A stretch of DNA of 13,620 nt. It comes from Candidatus Gottesmanbacteria bacterium RIFCSPHIGHO2_01_FULL_46_14 (lineage in GTDB: Bacteria; Patescibacteriota; Microgenomatia; UBA10105; UBA927). The DNA lies in NCBI GenBank assembly GCA_001780895.1, contig MFJJ01000003.1, positions 1 to 13,620 of the forward strand. Reading direction: 5' to 3'. Position numbers and translations under genes: made by a program. This document shows, in pieces, positions 5,530 through 12,200 of the stretch; position 1 is the first letter of the stretch, and each line of letters opens with the position of its first letter. The notes beneath the pieces are model-generated. The model saw nothing but the letters and a program-made list of their open reading frames with translations. It made no database searches and was not told the DNA's origin.

Positions 5530-7071
5530 ATGGCAGAACCTCTCCCCTCTCCTGATTTATCGGGATTATTTAATCTGGAGACACCAATACGTGCTAAACC
5601 TTCGGTTACCGAACCGTCCTCGCCCGGTCCTGTGATGACGACGGAAGTTGTTCCTCCTCCACCTCCGCCCGCTCATCAGGAAACCGTGGTCATTCCTGGT
5701 GGTGTGCCGTCACAGCCGCCGCCATCACCAGCCCCGATTCAATCGGGGCCAGCTGGCGGATCACTACCGCGGCGACTCCTCATGATTGCCGTATTCCTTC
5801 TTCTTGTTGGCGGACTTCTGGTAGGCGGTCGTTTTGTATTGGGCTTGATCTCCGGAGGGGGAGAAGTGACGCTTACGTATTGGGGTCTGTGGGAAAATGA
5901 TGCAATTATTCGGCCCGTCATAGCTAAATTTGAAGCCGATCACCCCAAGATCAAAGTGCAATACGTCAAGCAATCTCCTCGGCAATATCGCGAGCGGCTT
6001 GCCGCAGCCATTGCCCGGGCTGAAGGACCGGATGTGTTCCGATTCCATAATACCTGGGTTGCGATGCTCAAAAATGATCTCGCGCTTGTTCCCTCGACCG
6101 TGATGACCCCGGCCCAATTCGGAACAAGTTTTTATCCCGTCGCGGTAGCTGATCTTGTTGCCGGACAAAATATTTTTGGTATCCCCATTATGATTGACGG
6201 ACTGGGGTTGTATTACAACGAAGACCTTTTTGCTGCTGCCGGCGTAACGCCCCCGGCTACCTGGGAAGAAATGCTTACCCTCGTTCCCAAACTCACCGTA
6301 AGGAATGGCGATCAGATTCTTACGTCTGCGATAGCCTTGGGGACCACCGGCAATGTTGAGAATTTTAGTGATATCGTGGCAACGATGATGCTTCAAAACG
6401 GTGCAAGTCTGGTGGCGCCAACAGGGACCGAAGCGGAGGAAGCACTCATTTTTTATAGAAAATTTGCAAGCCCCTCCGATCCTGTCTATACCTGGAACGA
6501 TACGCTGGATAATTCTGTTTACGCATTTGCGACCGGTAAAGTTGCTATGATTTTAGCCCCTTCCTGGCGTGCATTTGACGTTAAACAGCTCAACCCTGAT
6601 CTTCGGTTTAAAATCGCACCAATCCCGCAGCTACCGGGGAGTACCGTGACGTGGGCATCGTATTGGGTAGAGGGAGTATCGGCAAAAAGTAAGCATCAGC
6701 AATCTGCATGGGAATTTTTGAAATATCTCACAAGCGGGGAGTCGGCAACGATGCTCTATAGCGAAGCGGCGAAGACCAGACTTTTCGGAGAACCGTACGG
6801 GCGGGTCGAGCTTGCCTCAACTATTGCTGATGATCCATTCGCTGGCACGTACGTTTCTCAAGCGAAATACGCAAAATCGTTTCCGCTCGCTTCCCGGACG
6901 TTTGACAATGGTCTCAATGATCGACTTATTAAGTATCTCGAAGATGCGGTCAATACAGTCGCCAATGATGGTGTTGCACCTGCCGCGGCACTCGAGACAG
7001 CAAGGGCAGGATTTGCCCAAGTACTTTCCAGTTTTGGGTTGACCTCCGCAGCTGCCCCCCAGACGAAATAA
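5530..7071 (+). CDS. Membrane-anchored extracellular solute-binding protein, family 1
   Basis: A 513-residue protein with an unusual N-terminus: about 80 residues rich in proline (including PPPPPP near 42-47), then a PRR stop-transfer-like basic pair, one transmembrane helix (about 83-107), then a family-1 ABC solute-binding (SBP_bac_1) domain from about 113. That domain begins TLTYWGLWEND, then has FEADHPKIKVQYVKQ, GIPIMIDGLGLYYNEDLF and AFATGKVAMILAPSW, all typical of sugar/oligosaccharide binders. Topology predicts a cytoplasmic proline-rich tail and an extracellular binding domain. Classical binding proteins are lipoproteins or secreted; here the anchor is an uncleaved helix. No ABC permease or ATPase gene is nearby. 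A perfect 9-bp-arm palindrome (5731-5749) encodes part of the proline-rich linker. It is followed 2 nt later by a nucleotidyltransferase-fold gene in the same direction. Confidence 0.9.
   Translation: MAEPLPSPDLSGLFNLETPIRAKPSVTEPSSPGPVMTTEVVPPPPPPAHQETVVIPGGVPSQPPPSPAPIQSGPAGGSLPRRLLMIAVFLLLVGGLLVGGRFVLGLISGGGEVTLTYWGLWENDAIIRPVIAKFEADHPKIKVQYVKQSPRQYRERLAAAIARAEGPDVFRFHNTWVAMLKNDLALVPSTVMTPAQFGTSFYPVAVADLVAGQNIFGIPIMIDGLGLYYNEDLFAAAGVTPPATWEEMLTLVPKLTVRNGDQILTSAIALGTTGNVENFSDIVATMMLQNGASLVAPTGTEAEEALIFYRKFASPSDPVYTWNDTLDNSVYAFATGKVAMILAPSWRAFDVKQLNPDLRFKIAPIPQLPGSTVTWASYWVEGVSAKSKHQQSAWEFLKYLTSGESATMLYSEAAKTRLFGEPYGRVELASTIADDPFAGTYVSQAKYAKSFPLASRTFDNGLNDRLIKYLEDAVNTVANDGVAPAAALETARAGFAQVLSSFGLTSAAAPQTK
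5731..5749. repeat. 9-bp-arm palindrome in the linker of the binding protein
   Basis: gccccgatt and aatcggggc are perfect reverse complements around a single c. The palindrome encodes residues 68-74 (APIQSGP) in the disordered proline-rich tail. It may be a short remnant of a palindromic repeat family; chance is also possible. Confidence 0.6.
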
Positions 7072-7073
7072 TA

Positions 7074-7895
7074 ATGAGGGTAACGCTTTCTGACGCAGTG
7101 CGAATTACGATCGCGTACGCTGATATCTTCGACTATCGCTTAAGTGAAGAAGAGTTGCGATTTTGGTGTGTATATCGGGTTCTACTCAAGCGGTTTGTAC
7201 ACCACAACAACCATCAACGCCCAACACACAATTGGGTATCTTCCCGTCGTAAATGGAAAATTGCCGGTTCGCTGTGGTGGCTGCGGTTACTGCCGACCAT
7301 TGAATGTATCGGTGTCACCGGAGCTTTAGCGATGAACAACGCGGATGTGCATGATGATATTGATTTTCTCATTATTACCAAGTCCGGAACACTTTGGACA
7401 ACACGATTGATTGTGACGTTTCTTTTAGATCTTTTTCATCTCCGTCGTCGTCCGGGAGATCACAAATTTAAAGACAAAATTTGTCTCAATATGTTTATGA
7501 GCTCCGATGCTCTTGCCATTCCGTCAAAAGAACGGGATTTATTTACCGCCCATGAAGTATTACAAATGAAACCGCTGTGGGATCGGGATGGAACATACCA
7601 AAAATTTCTAAAAGCAAATAGATGGGTAGAAAAATTTCTGCCTACGGCGTGGAGAGAAACGTATTACGCATCACGTGTCAAGCATCAACAAACACGAAGT
7701 CTTTTGCGTTTTCTTGAACCAATAGCGAAGTTTTTGCAACTTTGGTATATGAGAAAACGCCGAACAACAGAGGTTGTGTCTGATACAATTATCCGATTCC
7801 ATCCGGTCGATGCGCGCGAATGGATTTACAGAGAGCTCCAAAAAAGATTGCGTGCGACAAAGATCCCTCTTGACAATATTTTCTACGGCCGATAA
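7074..7895 (+). CDS. Nucleotidyltransferase-fold protein of unknown role
   Basis: A 273-residue protein. The segment GVTGALAMNNADVHDDIDFLIIT (80-102) has the layout of the polymerase-beta nucleotidyltransferase core: a small-residue turn followed by D-x-D (D95, D97) on the next strand. Before it, FDYRLSEEELRFW resembles a winged-helix segment, and SSRRKWKIAGSLWWLRLLPTIE leads into the core. The C-terminal half is basic and helical, with little that I recognise. I cannot say which nucleotide or acceptor is used. It begins 2 nt after the solute-binding-protein stop with no promoter or Shine-Dalgarno sequence, so it is probably co-transcribed and translated by reinitiation. Its last codons contain the -35 box, and its stop codon overlaps the -10 box, of the groESL promoter. 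Confidence 0.75.
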   Translation: MRVTLSDAVRITIAYADIFDYRLSEEELRFWCVYRVLLKRFVHHNNHQRPTHNWVSSRRKWKIAGSLWWLRLLPTIECIGVTGALAMNNADVHDDIDFLIITKSGTLWTTRLIVTFLLDLFHLRRRPGDHKFKDKICLNMFMSSDALAIPSKERDLFTAHEVLQMKPLWDRDGTYQKFLKANRWVEKFLPTAWRETYYASRVKHQQTRSLLRFLEPIAKFLQLWYMRKRRTTEVVSDTIIRFHPVDAREWIYRELQKRLRATKIPLDNIFYGR

Positions 7896-7898
7896 AAT
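7870..7898 (+). promoter_or_regulatory. groESL promoter
   Basis: A consensus housekeeping promoter: TTGACA (7870-7875), 17-nt spacer, TAAAAT (7893-7898). The -10 box overlaps the TAA stop of the preceding gene. Transcription would begin about 7905, giving a leader of about 30 nt. Confidence 0.85.
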
Positions 7899-7923
7899 AG
7901 CACTCATCTCAAAAGATTGCCAA
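7897..7923 (+). promoter_or_regulatory. Degenerate CIRCE operator (HrcA site)
   Basis: The pattern atagcactc-N9-gattgccaa matches the CIRCE consensus TTAGCACTC-N9-GAGTGCTAA at 8 of 9 and 7 of 9 positions, with exactly the canonical 9-nt spacing. It overlaps the -10 box and the predicted transcription start of groESL, the usual position for HrcA repression of chaperonin genes. The degeneracy of the right arm lowers certainty. No hrcA gene is in this window. Confidence 0.7.
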
Positions 7924-7934
7924 AGAAGAAGCAT

Positions 7935-8231
7935 ATGTCGAAAATAAATATTCAACCGTTATTTGACAATGTCCTCGTCAAGCCCCTGCAGGCAGAAGAA
8001 ACACTTCCTTCCGGCATCGTTCTTCCTGATAGTGCCAAAGAAAAACCCCAAACCGGGCAAGTCATGGCCGTTGGTCCCGGCGGAACGGATGATAAAGGAA
8101 ACCCAGTGAAGATGGTCGTCAAAGTCGGCCAAAAGGTTATGTACAAAAAATGGGGCGGCAATGAAGTCAAAGTCAACGGTCAAGAATGGATGCTCGTCGA
8201 GCAAAAAGATATTTTAGCGACTGTTGAGTAA
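7935..8231 (+). CDS. groES: Co-chaperonin GroES
   Basis: A 98-residue product, standard for the family. GroES forms a heptameric lid on GroEL and closes the folding chamber. It begins MSKINIQPLFDNVLVKPLQ as expected, has the mobile loop with the hydrophobic SGIVLPD tripeptide region (26-32) that contacts GroEL, GQVMAVGPGG, the GQKVMYKKWGG strand, and ends in ILATVE. An upstream in-frame TTG at 7917 lies inside the operator and is rejected; the ATG at 7935 is preceded by a weak purine run AAAGAAGAAG. It is co-transcribed with groEL (13-nt gap). Confidence 0.97.
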   Translation: MSKINIQPLFDNVLVKPLQAEETLPSGIVLPDSAKEKPQTGQVMAVGPGGTDDKGNPVKMVVKVGQKVMYKKWGGNEVKVNGQEWMLVEQKDILATVE

Positions 8232-8244
8232 AAGGGGGAATACT

Positions 8245-9897
8245 ATGGCAAAACAACTAAAATTTTCTGAAGATGCGAGGCAGGCACTTATCCGTGGAGT
8301 AAATTTATTAGCAAAAGCAGTCGTGACGACACTTGGACCCAAAGGACGCAATGTCGCTCTTGATAAAAAATGGGGAGCCCCCAATGTGGTCCATGACGGT
8401 GTCACAGTCGCTAAGGAAATTGAGCTCGAGGATCCGTTTGAAAACATGGGTGCCCAGCTCGTCAAAGAAGCCGCGAGCAAAACCAACGATGTAGCAGGGG
8501 ATGGGACAACCACGTCCACGCTTCTTACCCAAGCTATCGTCAACGCAGGGTTTAAAAACGTGACTGCTGGTGCCAACCCAATGATGCTTAAAATCGGGAT
8601 GGAAAAAGCAGTTGAGGCGGTGGTTAGTGAGATTAAAAAGATGAGCAAAACCGTCAAAGACGCCGACGTTGCTAAGGTGGCGACGATTTCCGCTCAGGAT
8701 GACAAAATCGGCGCGATGATTGCGGAAGCTCTTGCCAAAGTCGGTAAAGACGGTGTTGTGACGGTCGAGGAGGGTAAAGGTCTCACCATGGAGATTGAGT
8801 ACAAAGAGGGCATGGAGTTTGATAAAGGGTACGCGAGTTCTTACTTTGTCACGATTGCTGACAAAATGGAAGCAGAAATTGAGGATGCCTATATCCTCAT
8901 TACCGACAAAAAGATTTCAGCAATCGCTGATCTTTTGCCGTTCTTAGAAGGATTTATTAAAGTCTCCAAAAATTTGGTGATTATCGCTGATGAAATAGAA
9001 GGAGAGGCATTGGCAACATTGGTCGTCAATAAATTGCGCGGGACATTCAATGTTTTGGCGATCAAAGCCCCCGGATTTGGCGACAGGAGAAAAGCGATGC
9101 TTGATGACATTGCAACACTCACCGGCGGTACGGTGATAAGTGACGATACAGGCCGTAAATTCGAAAACGTAAAGGTAGAAGACTGCGGCCGCGCGGACAA
9201 GGTGTGGGCGGACAAAGACAACTGCCGCATCATCGGCGGTAAAGGTAGTAAGACCGCACTTCAGGCTCGCATTGCGCAGATCAAACGCGAGATGGATGCA
9301 TCAACATCTGACTTTGATCGCGAAAAACTCCAGGAACGGCTTGCCAAACTCTCCGGAGGCGTTGCCGTTATCAACGTCGGCGCGGCAACAGAAATAGAAC
9401 TCAAAGACAAGAAAGAGCGTGTCAACGACGCAGTTGCAGCAACAAAGGCTGCGCTTGAGGAAGGTATTATCCCTGGAGGTGGCGTATCATTGCTTCGCGC
9501 ACGGTTAGTCTTGCCGAAGTTAAAAGATAGTTTGACTGACGCAGATGAAAAAGTCGGCGTTGACATCCTTTATCGTTCCCTCGGTGAGCCAGTTCGATGG
9601 ATTGCCAAAAACGCCGGTGCCGATGATGGATGGGTGCTAAAAACCATCGAGGAATCAAAACTTGCTGACTTCGGATTTAACGCCATGACGATGCAGTTTG
9701 GGTCAATGCTTGCAGCAGGAATTTTGGATCCGGCCAAAGTCACGCGAACCGCGATCCAAAATGCAGTATCCGTCGGCATGATGATTCTCACAACCGAAGC
9801 ATTGATTACCGATCTTCCGGAAAAGAAAGATGCTGGAGCCGGCATGCCGCCGGGAGGCATGGGAGGCATGGGAGGCATGGGCGGGATGGACTATTAA
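8245..9897 (+). CDS. groEL: Chaperonin GroEL
   Basis: The 550-residue subunit of the tetradecameric ATP-dependent folding chamber. Seen directly: MAKQLKFSEDAR start, TTLGPKGRNVAL (28-39), HDGVTVAK with the catalytic-type aspartate, NDVAGDGTTT (81-90) ATP loop, the GYASSYFVT apical segment, APGFGDRRKAML, RVNDAVAATKAALEEGIIPGGG carrying the equatorial aspartate, and a C-terminal GGM repeat tail (GGMGGMGGMGGMDY). Length and all landmarks are normal. The ATG at 8245 is preceded by AAGGGGGAA at a good distance, the only strong Shine-Dalgarno sequence in the window; an in-frame TTG at 8224 inside groES is rejected. The gene ends before a tandem repeat and a terminator, so groES-groEL is a complete heat-shock operon. 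Confidence 0.99.
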   Translation: MAKQLKFSEDARQALIRGVNLLAKAVVTTLGPKGRNVALDKKWGAPNVVHDGVTVAKEIELEDPFENMGAQLVKEAASKTNDVAGDGTTTSTLLTQAIVNAGFKNVTAGANPMMLKIGMEKAVEAVVSEIKKMSKTVKDADVAKVATISAQDDKIGAMIAEALAKVGKDGVVTVEEGKGLTMEIEYKEGMEFDKGYASSYFVTIADKMEAEIEDAYILITDKKISAIADLLPFLEGFIKVSKNLVIIADEIEGEALATLVVNKLRGTFNVLAIKAPGFGDRRKAMLDDIATLTGGTVISDDTGRKFENVKVEDCGRADKVWADKDNCRIIGGKGSKTALQARIAQIKREMDASTSDFDREKLQERLAKLSGGVAVINVGAATEIELKDKKERVNDAVAATKAALEEGIIPGGGVSLLRARLVLPKLKDSLTDADEKVGVDILYRSLGEPVRWIAKNAGADDGWVLKTIEESKLADFGFNAMTMQFGSMLAAGILDPAKVTRTAIQNAVSVGMMILTTEALITDLPEKKDAGAGMPPGGMGGMGGMGGMDY

Positions 9898-9900
9898 ACC

Positions 9901-9935
9901 ACTTTAAACTTTAAACTGTAAACTTTAAACTGAAA
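9901..9935. repeat. Five-unit tandem heptamer repeat
   Basis: The units actttaa, actttaa, actgtaa, actttaa and actgaaa follow one another without gaps directly after the groEL stop codon. It is an AT-rich minisatellite between the gene and its terminator, with no coding role visible. Confidence 0.85.
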
Positions 9936-9957
9936 GCTCCTCGAAAGAGGAGTTTTT
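9936..9957 (+). terminator. Intrinsic terminator of groESL
   Basis: Stem ctcctc (9937-9942) and gaggag (9947-9952) around a stable gaaa tetraloop, followed by five T residues (9953-9957). A short A-run precedes the stem. Confidence 0.85.
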
Positions 9958-9965
9958 GGTATAAT
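9958..9965 (+). promoter_or_regulatory. Extended -10 promoter of the membrane-protein gene
   Basis: TGGTATAAT (9957-9965; TATAAT at 9960-9965) is a perfect extended -10 element, so the missing -35 box is tolerable. It lies 6 nt before the ATG at 9972, which places the predicted transcription start at the start codon itself (leaderless). It directly abuts the T-run of the groESL terminator. Confidence 0.7.
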
Positions 9966-9971
9966 CCATGC

Positions 9972-10607
9972 ATGGAGTGGGGGAAACTCGTTTATCTTCT
10001 CGTCATTATCCTCATCGGGTACCTTCCGTATAAGGCGATCCAGCGATATAGTAAAGACGGTTTTGCGTCCATTTCGACACGGCTGGCATTTCTGATGACT
10101 ACATGGTTTCTTTTGCTCTCGACGCTTCTCATAAACCAAACACCGAATCTTTTTGTGAACACGTCACTCGTTTCAATAGTTGGTTTTGGAATAACGGTAC
10201 TGCTATGGGCATTTGCTCCATATCTCTTGCGTCGCATTGGGAAGGTACCGACACAGGTCATAATAGATAATCCGAAGTCATATCTCATCCGAACACAGCC
10301 CAAGATGTATATGCTCAAATTTTGTGAGATTCTTTTTCAGCAGGCAAAGTTCGCGTATCTATTATTTGTGGTGCTCGGAGGTTTACCACAAACTTCGCGC
10401 ATTTGGTGGTTTAGCTTTATCATTATTGTCCTTCATTTGTATAACATGTATTTTGTTCGCGCTGCGATGTTGTTTTTTTTAGTAAGTATCCCCATGGGGC
10501 CTTTATTTAGCATACTTATTCTCAACGGGTACATTACTGTAGCGATGACAATTCACCTATGGTTTTACCTCATTTTAGTGAGCTGGTACCGGCTCCGTCA
10601 TCCATAA
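9972..10607 (+). CDS. Polytopic membrane protein of unknown function
   Basis: A 211-residue protein with about six or seven hydrophobic stretches (near residues 5-20, 40-54, 65-85, 122-136, 146-162, 165-185 and 190-207). A central hydrophilic loop (about 88-112, LRRIGKVPTQVIIDNPKSYLIRTQPK) is the longest soluble part. I recognise no family, catalytic motif or binding site. The proximity of the -10 element and the lack of a Shine-Dalgarno sequence suggest leaderless translation from 9972. It is a single-gene unit converging on the minus-strand pair at 10622-11232, with only 14 nt between stop codons. Confidence 0.75.
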   Translation: MEWGKLVYLLVIILIGYLPYKAIQRYSKDGFASISTRLAFLMTTWFLLLSTLLINQTPNLFVNTSLVSIVGFGITVLLWAFAPYLLRRIGKVPTQVIIDNPKSYLIRTQPKMYMLKFCEILFQQAKFAYLLFVVLGGLPQTSRIWWFSFIIIVLHLYNMYFVRAAMLFFLVSIPMGPLFSILILNGYITVAMTIHLWFYLILVSWYRLRHP

Positions 10608-10624
10608 AAAGCGTGACACTTTTA
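10604..10624. terminator. Possible weak bidirectional terminator between convergent genes
   Basis: aaaaagcgtg and cactttt can pair with one bulge between the convergent stop codons, giving an A-rich side and a T-rich side on both strands. The hairpin is weak and this is a low-confidence call. Confidence 0.25.
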
Positions 10625-10897
10625 CTTCATGTGAAGGCTGTAATTTTGGAGGATGATGCTGTACATGAGATAGGTTTCGGCGCGCTCTTGGGTGTATTGT
10701 GGATGCAGTTCATGCGATTTTAAATCTTTCAGTATCGTTTGAATATACGGTTTTACCGATGCAGTATCTAGCCCTTTGACCCATCGAAACATTTCATGAA
10801 AAAATGTTTCGGCACTTGAGGATTTTTTGTACATCATGTTTGCCACCCGCGAGAGATCATTGGAAAGAGATCCGATGAGCATTTTTGTCTCTGTCAT
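10622..10897 (-). CDS. Small helical protein paired with DUF5674
   Basis: A 91-residue soluble protein that looks all-helical, with a KGLDTASVKPYIQTILKDLK segment and a C-terminal HPQYTQERAETYLMYSIILQNYS segment. No motif is recognised. Its start overlaps the stop of the DUF5674 gene by 4 bp (ATGA), so the two are translationally coupled and probably act together. No function can be assigned from sequence alone. Confidence 0.7.
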   Translation of the reverse strand: MTETKMLIGSLSNDLSRVANMMYKKSSSAETFFHEMFRWVKGLDTASVKPYIQTILKDLKSHELHPQYTQERAETYLMYSIILQNYSLHMK

Positions 10898-11232
10898 AGT
10901 GCGAGTTTGAAGAAAAATGTTGTCAGTTCACTGTACGTTTTTTTTACCCGTTCGCTTTGGATTTCATTTTTTGTGTTGTTATCCTGCGGCCGGATATTGA
11001 TGAATGAATTAAAATCAATTTCTTTTGTTTCCAGATCAATTCCCCCTCCCCAAATATCTGATTGACGCGATCCTGACTCTAGGAGAATATTTTCTCCTTC
11101 AAAATGCCGGTCCATACCTGCGGAGCATATTTTTTTCCGGATATCGATGACCGTTTTGACATATACCCCAAATCGTTCTTTCACCTGCGCAATTTCTTCA
11201 AGTGTCAATGGTGATGAGGATGTGACAATCAT
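10894..11232 (-). CDS. DUF5674 family protein
   Basis: A 112-residue protein that I recognise as DUF5674. The order of features is diagnostic: a leading LTLEEIAQVKERFG helix, VKTVIDIRKKICSAGMDRHFEGENILLESGS, then QSDIWGGGID and a strand ending in FNSFINIRPQDNN. The family is widespread in CPR bacteria and has no known activity. The SGSRQSDIWG and INIRP motifs are its most conserved parts. A -10 TATACT (11245-11240, minus strand) lies 7 nt before the ATG, so the message is probably leaderless. It is divergent from the methyltransferase gene and coupled downstream to the small helical protein. Confidence 0.82.
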   Translation of the reverse strand: MIVTSSSPLTLEEIAQVKERFGVYVKTVIDIRKKICSAGMDRHFEGENILLESGSRQSDIWGGGIDLETKEIDFNSFINIRPQDNNTKNEIQSERVKKTYSELTTFFFKLAL

Positions 11233-11239
11233 TGTGCTT

Positions 11240-11267
11240 AGTATACCGTTTCGGTCTTTGCTATACT
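11240..11267. promoter_or_regulatory. Back-to-back -10 elements of a divergent promoter
   Basis: On the minus strand TATACT (11245-11240) serves the DUF5674 gene, 7 nt before its ATG. On the plus strand the extended element TGCTATACT (TATACT at 11262-11267) serves the methyltransferase, 6 nt before its ATG at 11274. Both predicted starts fall on or beside the start codon. No -35 boxes stand out. Confidence 0.65.
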
Positions 11268-11273
11268 ACGGGG

Positions 11274-11906
11274 ATGAGTGATGATCACGTAAAGAACACT
11301 ATTGCCGTCTACGATGCGATGGCGGATAAATATGCAAAGAAGTTGAATGATTATGCGCCGCTGCCGGAACGTGAAAAATTCATTTCATTTCTTCCAAACC
11401 ATGCACGGATTCTCGATGTAGGATGTGGGCCGGGCAGAGACTGTGAGTATTTTATTAAACAAGGATTTGAGGTTGTTGGCGTAGATTTATCGGATAAGTT
11501 ATTGGACATAGCGAAACAAAGAGTTCCTCAAGCGAGTTTTTATAAACTAGATTTGCGATCCCTCGTTTTTCATCCCAACTCATTTGATGGTATATGGGCG
11601 TGTGCATCGCTTTTGCATCTGAAAAGAGAAGAGGTGCCTGCTGTGTTGTCGATTTTTTACGCTTTATTGAAGCCAACAGGCATCCTGTTTGTTTTAGTGA
11701 AGGAAGATAGCGGTGAAGCGGACGTCACCGAGGAATTATCATCTCAGTTATCACGGCATTTTACATATTTCCGAAGGAAGGAACTTAAAATAAAATTAAA
11801 AGATGTAGGATTTGAAGTTGAAGAACTATACTCGTATAACGAAAAGGATCGTGGATCAGATCACCGTGATCTCTGCTGGATATCAAGCATCTCCAGAAAA
11901 CCGTGA
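11274..11906 (+). CDS. Class I SAM-dependent methyltransferase
   Basis: A 210-residue soluble methyltransferase. Counting from the ATG at 11274: VYDAMADKYAKKL (12-24) is the typical lead-in helix, ILDVGCGPGRD (46-56) is motif I that binds S-adenosylmethionine, VVGVDLS (67-73) gives the acidic residue for the ribose hydroxyls, FDGIWACASLLHL is motif IV with the usual LLHL ending, and LLKPTGILFVLVKE is the following strand. The C-terminal third (FRRKELKIKLKDVGFEVEELY) completes the fold. The substrate is unknown. The frame is open from 11232, but the -10 element at 11262-11267 lies inside that extension, so the start at 11274 is preferred. The final TGA lies just before the vapBC operator. Confidence 0.9.
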   Translation: MSDDHVKNTIAVYDAMADKYAKKLNDYAPLPEREKFISFLPNHARILDVGCGPGRDCEYFIKQGFEVVGVDLSDKLLDIAKQRVPQASFYKLDLRSLVFHPNSFDGIWACASLLHLKREEVPAVLSIFYALLKPTGILFVLVKEDSGEADVTEELSSQLSRHFTYFRRKELKIKLKDVGFEVEELYSYNEKDRGSDHRDLCWISSISRKP

Positions 11907-11954
11907 GTAATACCTATTGACAAAAGGTATTACATTTTATATAGTAGTAATACT
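11907..11954 (+). promoter_or_regulatory. vapBC promoter with palindromic operator
   Basis: The promoter is TTGACA (11917-11922), 17-nt spacer, TATAGT (11940-11945). The -35 box lies in the spacer of a perfect 8-bp inverted repeat, gtaatacc (11907-11914) and ggtattac (11926-11933). A third half-site gtaatact (11947-11954) abuts the start codon, 40 bp from the first. This arrangement fits autorepression by the antitoxin or the toxin-antitoxin complex. Confidence 0.8.
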
Positions 11955-12200
11955 ATGATTGGTTATTCGACGATGACGCAAAAAGGGCAGGTGACGATAC
12001 CGGCGCCGATTCGGGCGATGCTCGGGTTGCAGCCGCGGCAGCGCGTCGTGATCACCAAGGACGCCGACGGAGCAAAAATCAGGGCAGCGTCTAATTTCTT
12101 TTCCTTGTACGGTTCGATCAAAACACATAAGAAATTGAATATCTCTGCCATGCGAAAAAGCGCTAAAACATTACTTGCCCGTCGATACCATCATGGCTAA
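11955..12200 (+). CDS. AbrB/MazE-fold antitoxin (VapB-like)
   Basis: An 81-residue DNA-binding antitoxin. The SpoVT-AbrB domain is clear at the N-terminus: MTQKGQVTIPAPIRAMLGL (7-25) followed by a QRVVIT strand. The basic C-terminal part (about 48-81, KTHKKLNISAMRKSAKTLLARR) is the likely toxin-binding tail. It should neutralise the PIN toxin encoded next and repress their shared promoter. ATG at 11955 is 9 nt after the -10 box; an internal ATG at 11973 is an alternative. The gene overlaps vapC by 8 bp. Confidence 0.9.
   Translation: MIGYSTMTQKGQVTIPAPIRAMLGLQPRQRVVITKDADGAKIRAASNFFSLYGSIKTHKKLNISAMRKSAKTLLARRYHHG

Noticed and set aside
7917..7934. TTG start for GroES six codons upstream
   Set aside because: It lies inside the CIRCE-like operator, and the ATG at 7935 gives the normal GroES N-terminus with a purine run before it.
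8224..8244. TTG start for GroEL inside groES
   Set aside because: The ATG at 8245 has a strong Shine-Dalgarno sequence and gives the conserved MAKQLKF start.
8214..9878. Several minus-strand open frames opposite groEL
   Set aside because: Their composition follows from GroEL's codon pattern; no starts, promoters or motifs support them.
9837..9897. Short tandem repeat at the end of groEL
   Set aside because: It is the usual glycine-methionine C-terminal tail of GroEL and needs no separate explanation.
11232..11273. N-terminal extension of the methyltransferase
   Set aside because: The extension contains the extended -10 element and encodes residues (MCLVYRFGLCYTTG) not typical of the family.
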